This document shows, piece by piece, positions 26,965 through 34,012 of a stretch of 64,000 nt of DNA. The stretch lies in NCBI RefSeq assembly GCF_024741795.1, contig NZ_CP102950.1, positions 3,596,001 to 3,660,000 of the forward strand, written 5' to 3'. The DNA comes from Arthrobacter sp. CJ23 (GTDB lineage: Bacteria > Actinomycetota > Actinomycetes > Actinomycetales > Micrococcaceae). Position 1 is the stretch's first letter, and each line of letters starts with the position of its first letter. The position numbers and the translations under genes are program-made. The notes beneath the pieces were generated by a model. The model saw only the letters and a program-made list of their open reading frames with translations. It did not search any database and was not told the DNA's origin.

Positions 26965-27531
26965 CTACGCCGTCGGGGACTGCCGGGCGCGCCATTCCGA
27001 GTCGAGGATGGCGTAGATGGCCTCGGAGGCCCACTGGCCCTTGTAGTGCCAGTTGTCCACCAGCGTGGCCTCCAGCCGCATGCCCAGGCGCCGGCAGATG
27101 GCTGCCGAGGCCGTGTTGAGGAGGTCCAGCTTCGCGTCGATCCGGTGGAAGCCCAGTTCCTCGAAGGCCAGGCGCATCACGGCCTCCGCGGCCTCGGTGG
27201 CGATGCCTTGCCCGCGGCCCTCGGGGGCCAGGATCCAGCCCAGTTCGGCCTGCCCGGCTCCCGGCAGCCACTTCAGCACCAGCTCGCCCACCATCCCCGG
27301 CTGCTCGCGGCGTTCGATGGCCAGGCACAGCCAGTCGCCTTCCTTGGTGAACTCGGAATTCGCGTAGCGGCCCAGGGCCGCCATGGACTGCGTCAGGGTC
27401 AGCTCGGGGCGCAGCAGGAACCGGGCCGTCTCGGGCAGCGACTGGTAGGCGTGGAAGGCCTCGAGGTCGCCGGCCTCGAAGCGCCGCAGGACCAGCCGTT
27501 CGGTGGTGATGGGGAGTTCAATATCGGGCAT
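26965..27531 (-). CDS. GNAT N-acetyltransferase (RimJ/RimL type)
   Basis: 188 residues from ATG 27531 (MPDIELPITTERLVLRRFE, the usual RimJ-like beginning). The acetyl-CoA loop is LGWILAPEGRGQGIATEAAE, followed by GFHRIDAKLDLLNTASAAIC and RRLGMRLEATLVDNWHYKGQ. Substrate unknown. Divergent from paaI; the region between holds palindrome 27554-27617 and an operator. Confidence 0.85.
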   Translation of the reverse strand: MPDIELPITTERLVLRRFEAGDLEAFHAYQSLPETARFLLRPELTLTQSMAALGRYANSEFTKEGDWLCLAIERREQPGMVGELVLKWLPGAGQAELGWILAPEGRGQGIATEAAEAVMRLAFEELGFHRIDAKLDLLNTASAAICRRLGMRLEATLVDNWHYKGQWASEAIYAILDSEWRARQSPTA

Positions 27532-27553
27532 GGGATCGAGGCTACTCCCTAGT

Positions 27554-27617
27554 CCATCCATTGCTCCGTACCTGCCCTTTTCGGGCCCCACAACGGCAGT
27601 TACGGAGCAACCGATGG
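27554..27617. repeat. Palindrome in the GNAT/paaI divergent region (R5)
   Basis: CCATCCATTGCTCCGTA on the left pairs with TACGGAGCAACCGATGG on the right around CTGCC/GGCAG. It lacks the CCCAA outer ends of R1-R4, so I keep it separate. It lies between divergent genes, so it is not a simple terminator. Confidence 0.6.
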
Positions 27618-27666
27618 ATCTCGCCAGAACTCCCGCTCTTGACAGTTCAAGCGATCTGGGATTACC

Positions 27667-27683
27667 TAATGAACATTCGGTAA
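27667..27683 (-). promoter_or_regulatory. PaaR-type operator upstream of paaI
   Basis: Read on the minus strand it is TTACCGAATGTTCATTA, matching the paaA/paaJ sites at TTACCGA and GTTC. On the plus strand TTACC (27662) and GGTAA (27679) form an inverted repeat. It ends 23 bases before the paaI start, partly ahead of GGAGG. Confidence 0.6.
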
Positions 27684-27705
27684 ATAAAGCTGGAGGCAAT
27701 GACGC

Positions 27706-28167
27706 ATGGTTGAAGCAACCCTCTCCGGTGCAACGCACCACATCCTGGCGAACGACTACGCCTCCGAATGGATGGGCATCGAGGTCCTCAAGCTGGACCA
27801 CGGCCACGCCACCATCCGCATGTCCCTCCGGCAGGAGATGCTCAACGGCTTCGGCATGGCACACGGCGGAATGATCTTCGCCTTCGCCGACTCCGCCTTC
27901 GCCCTCGCCTGCAACCCGGCCAACCCCACACCGGCTGAAGCGCACAAGATCACTGTCGCGTCCGGCGTCGACATCAACTTCCTCAAGCCCGCCTACAAGG
28001 GCCAGGTGATCACCGCCGTCGCGAACCGCCGCGCCCACACCGGCCGCAGCGGGCTCTACGACATCCAGATCTACGCCGCGGACGCCGGCGCCACCACCGA
28101 TCCGGCGGCGCCAGGCGAACTCATCGCCGAGTTCCGCGGCCGCAGCCGCACCATCTCCAAGAAGTAG
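27706..28167 (+). CDS. paaI: Hydroxyphenylacetyl-CoA thioesterase PaaI
   Basis: 153 residues, hot-dog fold. Core motif NGFGMAHGGMIFAFADSAFA carries the conserved His-Gly-Gly and the catalytic Asp of the family; DINFLKPAYKGQVITAVA follows. PaaI hydrolyses dead-end CoA esters, freeing CoA when the pathway stalls. Ribosome site GGAGG, 9 bases before ATG. First gene of paaI-paaK, 8 bases apart, under a PaaR-type operator. Confidence 0.9.
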   Translation: MVEATLSGATHHILANDYASEWMGIEVLKLDHGHATIRMSLRQEMLNGFGMAHGGMIFAFADSAFALACNPANPTPAEAHKITVASGVDINFLKPAYKGQVITAVANRRAHTGRSGLYDIQIYAADAGATTDPAAPGELIAEFRGRSRTISKK

Positions 28168-28175
28168 GAATCCCC

Positions 28176-29513
28176 ATGACCCAGAACACCGCCGCCGCAG
28201 TGTCCGCCCAGGACGCCCCCGTGCTGGACCGCGAAGAAACCATGTCCCGCGACGAGCTCGAGGCGCTGCAGCTCAGCCGCCTCCAGCACACCGTGGCCTA
28301 CGCCTACGACCGCGTGCCGCTCTACAAGCGCAAGTTCGACGACGCCGGCGTCCACCCCTCGGACCTCCGCGAACTGAGCGATCTCGGCAAGTTCCCCTAC
28401 ACCACCAAGGAAGACCTCCGCCTGGAGTACCCCTTCGGCATGTTCGCGGTGCCGCAGAACGAGGTGGCCCGCATCCACGCCAGCTCCGGCACCACCGGAC
28501 GGCCCACCGTGGTGGGCTACACCAAGAACGACCTCGCCAACTGGGCCACCCTGGTGGCCCGATGCCTGCGCGCCTCGGGCGTCCGCCCCGGCATGAAGGT
28601 CCACAACGCCTACGGCTACGGCCTGTTCACCGGCGGCCTGGGCGCCCACGCAGGCGCCGAGGCGCTTGGCTGCACCGTGATCCCGATGTCCGGCGGCCAG
28701 ACCGAGCGCCAGATCCAGCTCATCCAGGACTTCGAGCCGGACGCCATCCTGGCCACGCCCAGCTACCTGCTGACCATCACCGACGCCATGGCGCACATGG
28801 GCATCGACCCGGCCTCCACCTCGCTCAAGTACGCCGTGCTGGGCGCCGAGCCGTGGACCGAGGAAATGCGCCACGAACTCGAGACCACCATGAACATCAA
28901 GGCCTCCGACATCTACGGCCTGTCCGAGGTCATGGGCCCCGGCGTGGCCGGCGAAGCGGTGGAAACGCAGGACGGCTGCCACATCTGGGAGGACCACTTC
29001 CGCCCCGAGATCATCGATCCGTTCGACCACTCCACGGTGCTGGCCGACGGCGAACCGGGCGAGCTGGTCTTCACTTCGCTGACCAAGGAAGCGCTGCCGA
29101 TCATCCGGTACCGCACCAAGGACCTCACGCGCCTGCTGCCCGGCACCGCCCGCCCGGCGCACCGCCGCATCGGCCGCATCACGGGCCGCAGCGACGACAT
29201 GATCATCCTGCGCGGTGTGAACATCTTCCCCTCGCAGATCGAGGAAATCGCCCTGCGCATCCCGGAGCTGAGCCCGCACTTCCAGCTCGAAATCACCCGC
29301 CCCGAGGGCAAGCGCATGGATTCCCTCACGGTGAAGATCGAACGCCGCGAGAACGTTTCGGGCGAGGCAAGCTCGACGGCGGCCCTCGCCCTGCGCGAGC
29401 AGATCAAGATCCACGTGGGGTCCTCCTGCGTGGTGGACGTGGTGGAGCCGGGCTCGCTCGAGCGGTCCAACGGCAAGCTGCGCCGCATCTACGACCTGCG
29501 CCCCAAGGGCTGA
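28176..29513 (+). CDS. paaK: Phenylacetate-CoA ligase
   Basis: 445 residues, normal length. Adenylate-forming enzyme: ATP loop HASSGTTGRPTVVGYTKND, AYGYGLFTGGLGAHAGAE, SDIYGLSEVMGPGVAGE, RTKDLTRLLPG, and GRSDDMIILRGVNIFPSQIE near the hinge. The catalytic Lys is in ERSNGKLRRI at the C-terminus. It makes phenylacetyl-CoA, the first step of the route whose next enzymes are at 14.9-19.7 kb. Confidence 0.95.
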   Translation: MTQNTAAAVSAQDAPVLDREETMSRDELEALQLSRLQHTVAYAYDRVPLYKRKFDDAGVHPSDLRELSDLGKFPYTTKEDLRLEYPFGMFAVPQNEVARIHASSGTTGRPTVVGYTKNDLANWATLVARCLRASGVRPGMKVHNAYGYGLFTGGLGAHAGAEALGCTVIPMSGGQTERQIQLIQDFEPDAILATPSYLLTITDAMAHMGIDPASTSLKYAVLGAEPWTEEMRHELETTMNIKASDIYGLSEVMGPGVAGEAVETQDGCHIWEDHFRPEIIDPFDHSTVLADGEPGELVFTSLTKEALPIIRYRTKDLTRLLPGTARPAHRRIGRITGRSDDMIILRGVNIFPSQIEEIALRIPELSPHFQLEITRPEGKRMDSLTVKIERRENVSGEASSTAALALREQIKIHVGSSCVVDVVEPGSLERSNGKLRRIYDLRPKG

Positions 29514-29592
29514 GCGTTGAGGACGCCGCCTGTCCTTGACATGCGGCGTCGCTGAACGGCTGCCCGCCAAGAGATCGTGAGAAAATGCCAGC

Positions 29593-30195
29593 ATGCCTAC
29601 TGAGACAACCACCAAGCGGGGCCGCCCCGGCTACGACCAGCAGTCGGTGCTGCGGATCGCCGTCGACGTCTTCAACCGCCACGGCTACGACGCCACGTCC
29701 ATGGGCATCCTGGCCGAGAACCTCGGGATCTCCAAGTCGGCCATCTACCACCACGTCCCGTCCAAGGGCGAGCTGCTGAAGCTCGCACTGGACCACGCCC
29801 TGGGCGGCCTGGAAGGCATCCTGGAGGAACCCGCGGCCATGTCCGGGCCGGCCGATGCGCGCCTGGAGTTCGTGCTGCGGCAGACCATCGCCGTGCTGGT
29901 GGAGAGGCTCCCGTTCGTGACCCTGCTGCTGCGGCTGCGCGGCAACACCGAGATCGAGCGCGACGCCCTTGAACGGCGGCGCGCCTTCGACCACAAGGTG
30001 GCGGCCCTGATTTCGGCGGCCCGCGACGACGGCTCGCTGCGCCAGGACATCGATCCGCGCACCGTCACCCGGCTGCTGTTCGGCACCATCAACTCAATTG
30101 TCGAGTGGTACAAGCCAGGCGGCTCCCTCTCCCCCGAGAAGCTCGCCGACGACGTCATCACCATGGCGTTCGACGGCCTGCACGCCGCGGCCTGA
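29593..30195 (+). CDS. paaR: TetR-family transcriptional regulator of the paa genes
   Basis: 200 residues. The TetR helix-turn-helix is at 18-60 (LRIAVDVFNRHGYDATSMGI; LGISKSAIYHHVPSKGELL). The ligand domain is of the TetR_C_33 type (VERLPFVTLLLRLRGNTEIE). Location after paaIK and four matching operators before paa loci suggest it represses them and is released by phenylacetyl-CoA, as known for PaaR proteins; the pairing itself is inference. The last 20 bases of the gene are repeated about 1 kb downstream. Confidence 0.85.
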   Translation: MPTETTTKRGRPGYDQQSVLRIAVDVFNRHGYDATSMGILAENLGISKSAIYHHVPSKGELLKLALDHALGGLEGILEEPAAMSGPADARLEFVLRQTIAVLVERLPFVTLLLRLRGNTEIERDALERRRAFDHKVAALISAARDDGSLRQDIDPRTVTRLLFGTINSIVEWYKPGGSLSPEKLADDVITMAFDGLHAAA

Positions 30196-30208
30196 AACTC
30201 CAGGCTAG
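30174..30208 (+). repeat. 35-bp direct repeat, copy 1 (paaR 3' end)
   Basis: Covers the last codons and stop of paaR and runs to GGCTAG. An identical 35 bases are at 31164-31198, ending at the stop codon of the SRPBCC gene. The 990-base spacing encloses the DinB gene and a PASTA fragment. Confidence 0.9.
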
Positions 30209-30272
30209 GTCCCGTTTCGTCAAGTTCGGCGCGCCTGCGCTGCAGCACGACGCCCGTGGCTAGGTTGGACGG

Positions 30273-30773
30273 ATGGAAAATGACACTCGGACAGAACCAC
30301 CGGAGACAGCCGGAGAGCGGGAGACGCTGACCGGCTTCCTGGACTACTTCCGGGCCACCGTGGTGATGAAGGCCGGTGGACTCAGCGACGCCGACGGCGT
30401 CAGGCGGCTCGTGCCCTCGCTGACAACGGTGTCGGGGCTGGTGCAGCACCTGACCGACATTGAGCGGTTCTGGTTCCAGGACCGCATCGACGGGCAGCAA
30501 GGTGTGCCCACCCGGTGGTCCGCTGAGGATCCCGGCGGCGCGTTCCGTGTGAGCGAAGAGGACAGCCTGTCGGAGATTATCGAGGACTATGAGGCCGCCT
30601 GCCGCCAGTCGCGCGAAGTGCTGCGGCGGTATGAGATGGAGGAGCGCTGCCGCGGCGGCGACGGCGGACAGAGCGTGAGGTGGGTCCTGGTGCACATGAT
30701 CGAGGAAACCGGCAGGCACTGCGGCCATTTGGATATTCTGCGCGAGCTGCTGGACGGATCCATCGGCGACTAG
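30273..30773 (+). CDS. DinB/DUF664 family protein
   Basis: 166 residues. Family features are TGFLDYFRATVVMKAGGLSD, LVQHLTDIERFWFQDRI and the C-terminal VRWVLVHMIEETGRHCGHLD, whose His residues with the first conserved His form the DinB metal site. These four-helix proteins bind metals and are often thiol-dependent transferases; the substrate is unknown. It lies inside the segment bounded by the 35-bp direct repeats, so it may have arrived with it. Confidence 0.8.
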   Translation: MENDTRTEPPETAGERETLTGFLDYFRATVVMKAGGLSDADGVRRLVPSLTTVSGLVQHLTDIERFWFQDRIDGQQGVPTRWSAEDPGGAFRVSEEDSLSEIIEDYEAACRQSREVLRRYEMEERCRGGDGGQSVRWVLVHMIEETGRHCGHLDILRELLDGSIGD

Positions 30774-30830
30774 GCTGGAAATTCAGGAGTTCGTCCCCAC
30801 AGTCCCAAGATTAAGTATCGGTGGCGTTCC

Positions 30831-31094
30831 TCAGCCGGCATCAGACAATTTCCGCGGCGGCCGGAGGGGCCAATTCGACAACTTCGGGCGCCTGCGGGCG
30901 GCTAGATTTCCTGGCCACCTAAGGGCATCCGAGATGGCCGCCAGCGGGCAGAATGACATGGCCGCTAACACCGGACCGGGCCCGTCAGGGTCCCCGGCTG
31001 CGAGACCAAACCCAAGGTTCGCCGCCATCTCTTGTGCAATATGCACAGGCTGCCCAACAAGATCGGGAACCTTCAGCGTCTGACGTTCAACCAC
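30831..31094 (-). pseudogene. Degenerate PASTA-domain protein
   Basis: Starts with GTG 31094 behind a good AAAGGAG. Residues 7-38 (LKVPDLVGQPVHIAQEMAAN and LGFGLAAGDPDGPG) are a PASTA-domain N-terminal half; after that the sequence (PVLAAMSFCPLAAISDALRW...) no longer follows the fold. The gene is probably truncated or scrambled. It lies on the opposite strand to DinB within the 35-bp-repeat segment. The rest of 30774-31163 holds nothing recognisable. Confidence 0.5.
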
Positions 31095-31163
31095 CGCTGC
31101 ATCTCCTTTGAGCCTGAACAGCTAGAACGGTGAAACCAAACTTTCTTCCCAACAGAAGACCGC

Positions 31164-31198
31164 CGGCCTGCACGCCGCGGCCTGAAACTCCAGGCTAG
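31164..31198 (+). repeat. 35-bp direct repeat, copy 2
   Basis: Identical to 30174-30208. Here it directly abuts the SRPBCC gene, whose stop (CTA at 31195-31197 on the plus strand) is inside the repeat. That suggests paaR and the SRPBCC gene were once direct convergent neighbours. Confidence 0.9.
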
Positions 31199-31704
31199 TG
31201 GCCGGCTGACGCTTGGCGGTCCACCTCGTTGAGCACGGCTTCAAGGGAGCGGCGCATGTACATTTTCCACAGCGGACCGAGCCCGACGCGGACCAGGAGC
31301 CGGCGGTATTTTCGCGGATGCACCGCATAGCCCCAGCGGACGGTTGTTCCCGAAAGTTCGGCGCCTAGTGAGTCGCCGTCGGGGACCATCAGCCATTCCG
31401 TCCGGACCTGCGCCGCCAGCCAACCGAGCAGCCCGGTGATTTCGGTGATGTCGTAGACGATGCTGCGCGGCGGCTCAACGAGGGTGAGCGTCTCCAAGGC
31501 AGATGAGCCATCCGACAGCCTGGGCCGCCTGCTGGCGCCGGGGTGGTCCCACGTGCCGCGTTCATCCTCCTTGCCGCGGACCGACGGCAGCGGACCAAAC
31601 CCGGGAAACAGGATGCCCAGATCGATCCCGAGGATCGTGCGGAAGTTTTGTTCCGCACCCTGATGGCTGTGCCGCGCGACTCCCAGATGAACGGGATTGC
31701 CCAT
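31195..31704 (-). CDS. SRPBCC-family (START/polyketide-cyclase fold) protein
   Basis: 169 residues from ATG 31704, with GAGGGGG six bases upstream. Features fit a polyketide-cyclase-like protein: GTWDHPGASRRPRLSDGSSA, LTLVEPPRSIVYDITEI, RTEWLMVPDGDS and the C-terminal helix LWKMYMRRSLEAVLNEVDRQ. It binds an unknown hydrophobic ligand. The neighbouring VOC gene is 84 bases upstream on the same strand. Confidence 0.7.
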   Translation of the reverse strand: MGNPVHLGVARHSHQGAEQNFRTILGIDLGILFPGFGPLPSVRGKEDERGTWDHPGASRRPRLSDGSSALETLTLVEPPRSIVYDITEITGLLGWLAAQVRTEWLMVPDGDSLGAELSGTTVRWGYAVHPRKYRRLLVRVGLGPLWKMYMRRSLEAVLNEVDRQASAGH

Positions 31705-31788
31705 GCTTGCCCCCCTCATGATGGCCGCCGCGGCCGGCACTACCGGAACATGCGCCCGGGTGCGGCCTCGGCGGTCGGCTCGATTCCT

Positions 31789-32196
31789 TTACAGCTGGTA
31801 CTCGGCCTGCATGCCCAGCGTTTCGTGGATGCAGAGGACGTTGTTCTCCGTGTCCATGAACCAGGCGCACTTTTCGGCGTCCGTGGTGCAGATGTGGTTC
31901 TCGGTCTTGAGGTCAGGCTCGTCGTAGTCCTGGAAGGTGATGCCCTTGGCTTCCATCTCCGCGACTAGCCGTTCGATGTCCTCGACTTCAAAACTCAGGG
32001 CGGTGTGACCGGAGTGCTTACCGTCCGTGATGGGCAACAACTGCAGCATGGGACCGCCGTCGTTGCCGAACAAATCATTTCCATCCCAAGTCATGCCGCG
32101 GTGGGGTAAGCCGAGTTTTTCCGCATAGAACATGCGGGCGCGGCTCATGTCATCGACGGGCAGGACAGTAGTGGCGTGGTTGAGGGCTAGGTTCAT
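31789..32196 (-). CDS. VOC (glyoxalase/dioxygenase superfamily) protein
   Basis: 135 residues; strong ribosome site AGGAGG 7 bases before ATG. Two beta-alpha-beta-beta-beta modules: ATTVLPVDDMSRARMFYAEK with LGLPHRGM, and HTALSFEVEDIERLVAEMEA with FMDTENNVLCIHE. The final Glu and a central His are plausible metal ligands. Substrate unknown. Confidence 0.83.
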   Translation of the reverse strand: MNLALNHATTVLPVDDMSRARMFYAEKLGLPHRGMTWDGNDLFGNDGGPMLQLLPITDGKHSGHTALSFEVEDIERLVAEMEAKGITFQDYDEPDLKTENHICTTDAEKCAWFMDTENNVLCIHETLGMQAEYQL

Positions 32197-32340
32197 GTGG
32201 CCACCTCCTACCTACGAAATTTTACGCCGGGCACGGTCCGAAAGATCCTGCCGTAGGGACGGTCCCCGCTACGCCTCCCTGTTCCTCGACACCATCAGAT
32301 CCCGGGCTCACACTCTTCGGGAATCGAGCGCCCGCTAAAA

Positions 32341-32400
32341 CCCCCAAGTAGGTAGCAGCAGGTGTCGTTTTGACGGTTGAAAACGACACCTGCTGCTAGT
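32341..32400. repeat. Palindromic repeat R4 (interrupted by an IS110 element)
   Basis: CCCAAGTAGG leads into a stem AGCAGCAGGTGTCGTTTT / AAAACGACACCTGCTGCT. The outer right arm is missing here but appears as CTAGTTGGG at 34004-34012, beyond the IS element. Rejoined, the right arm ends CTGCTAGTTGGG, complementary to the CCCAACTAGC consensus of R1. Confidence 0.75.
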
Positions 32401-32489
32401 CCGAAAATGAGGTGATGTGCGTTCGTTGGCGCGCGTGTTTGGGCATCCGGGGGCGAAAGGCAGCCCTCGGTGGACGGGGAATGTTGGAG

Positions 32490-33770
32490 TCAGGCGGCAG
32501 GGGTCAGGGTGACGGTGTAGCCGAGGGCCTCGAGTTGCCGGATGTGGCTGTGCTTCCTGGTTTCGGGGTTGGTGTGGCGGGTGAAGTGGTCGGCGCCGAG
32601 ATCCTGGAACCGTGTGTCCGGGCCCTGCAGGAGGTGCCAGACGATGACGAGGATGGAACGTCCGATGGCGACAATGGCGCGTTTCTTGCCCCGCCGCCGG
32701 ACGAGCCTTCGGTAGCGTTCGCCCAGGAAGGTATTGGTCTTGCCGGCTCCGAAGGCGGCCTCGCCAAGGGCCCGGGCGAGATAGCGGTTGCCGTGCCCGG
32801 TCGAGCCGTTTCCTTTGGTCTTGCCTGCGGAGGAGTTGATGCCCGGGGAGAACTTTGCCCAGGAACACAGGTGCCCCGCGGTCGGGAACCGGGACATGTC
32901 GACCCCGATTTCGGCCAGAACTACGGCGGCGGCGATGGGGCCGATGCCCGGGATCTCATCCAGGCGTTTGGCCGCCGCGGCGAAAGGGGCCAGCTGGACC
33001 TCGATCTGTTCATCGAGCGCGGCGATATCGGTGTCGATGCCGTCAATCCTTGCCAGCATCCGGGCGAGCAGGAAGCCGTGGTGGTCATCGAAGCGGCCGG
33101 TGAACGCCTCCTCCAGTTCGCTGATCTTCCTGCGCATGCTGGAGCGTGCCAGCTGCGCGAGCACGCCCGGGTTGCGTTCTCCGGCGATGAGCGCTGCCAT
33201 CATTTCCCGGCCGGACACCCCGAAGGTGTCCGAGGCCACCGAGGAGAGTTTGATGCAGGCGTCCTCGAGGAGTTTCTCGACCCGGTTCTTCTCCGCGGTC
33301 CGGGTCCCGACCAGGTCAATCCGGTACCGGGTCAGGTCCCGGAGCCTGCGGATCGGGGCGGGCGGGACGAAGCTGGGCCGGAGCATCTGCCGTTCGGCGA
33401 CCTTGCACAGCCACACCGCATCCAGCACATCGGTTTTGGGACGTCCCGGCAGATGCTTCACGTCGCGGGCGTTGACCAGCCACGGTTCGAGCCCGTGCGC
33501 CTCGAGGAGGTAGAACACCGGCTTCCAGTAGTCGCTGGTCGCCTCCATCACCACCCGCTCGATGCGCAGGTCCACGAGATGGTTGGCCAGGTCCGCCAAC
33601 GAACGGGTCATGGTCGAATGCGTGGACACCTCCTGCAACCGTTTCTTTCGGTTCCCCTCCGCGGGGACCCGCACGCAACACACGAGTTCGGCCTTGCCAA
33701 TGTCGATCCCGGCGACCCTGGCAATGATCTGTTCCTCATCCTGGGTTTCAGCCAGCATGATCCTGCTCAT
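32490..33770 (-). CDS. IS110-family transposase (DEDD recombinase)
   Basis: 426 residues. The N-terminal DEDD RuvC-like domain has RVAGIDIGKAELVCCV, ERVVMEATSDYWKPV and GRPKTDVLDAVWLCKVAERQ. The C-terminal Tnp_20 domain has LDEIPGIGPIAAAVVLAEIG, then LCSWAKFSPGINSSAGKTKG, which carries the reactive Ser. Full-length and apparently intact, so the copy could be active. IS110 recombinases use a bridge RNA made from the element's own non-coding end. Confidence 0.92.
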   Translation of the reverse strand: MSRIMLAETQDEEQIIARVAGIDIGKAELVCCVRVPAEGNRKKRLQEVSTHSTMTRSLADLANHLVDLRIERVVMEATSDYWKPVFYLLEAHGLEPWLVNARDVKHLPGRPKTDVLDAVWLCKVAERQMLRPSFVPPAPIRRLRDLTRYRIDLVGTRTAEKNRVEKLLEDACIKLSSVASDTFGVSGREMMAALIAGERNPGVLAQLARSSMRRKISELEEAFTGRFDDHHGFLLARMLARIDGIDTDIAALDEQIEVQLAPFAAAAKRLDEIPGIGPIAAAVVLAEIGVDMSRFPTAGHLCSWAKFSPGINSSAGKTKGNGSTGHGNRYLARALGEAAFGAGKTNTFLGERYRRLVRRRGKKRAIVAIGRSILVIVWHLLQGPDTRFQDLGADHFTRHTNPETRKHSHIRQLEALGYTVTLTPAA

Positions 33771-34003
33771 CTCCTCACGGCGCGGCCCTTCTGAATATCG
33801 AAGTGGCCGCCCGTGGGGATCACCAGGGACAACGGGAATCTAGTCCTCGTTCTCGATGAAAGGAACAATGAAGGGCCCACAACGTGACCCCCAACGCCCG
33901 GCTACTTAGCGGCCTCAACGAACCATAGAAGCACGGCGTTGGCAGGCGGCCACAAGCACATTTTCAGCCCGGAACGGGCGTCCCGCAAGGGACACAAAGG
34001 CTA
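33771..34003 (-). ncRNA. Candidate bridge-RNA region of the IS110 element
   Basis: The 233 bases upstream of the transposase fill the place where IS110-group elements (as opposed to IS1111) encode their bridge RNA. No fold was computed. If real, one internal loop should match the bases around CT in the R4 palindrome arm (target) and another the element ends (donor). Confidence 0.35.
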
Positions 34004-34012
34004 CTAGTTGGG

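Larger units (their letters stand above)
32396..34003 (-). mobile_element. IS110-family insertion sequence (about 1.6 kb)
   Basis: CTAGT occurs at both edges (32396-32400 and 34004-34008). Removing the segment between the two CT dinucleotides restores a complete R-type palindrome arm, which fixes the ends. There are about 94 bases downstream and about 233 bases upstream of the transposase. No terminal inverted repeats are seen, as usual for IS110. The element lies just past the paaZ stop. Confidence 0.75.

Noticed and set aside
28071..29615. A 514-codon antisense frame over paaK
   Set aside because: Antisense shadow; paaK carries the adenylate-forming motifs on the plus strand.
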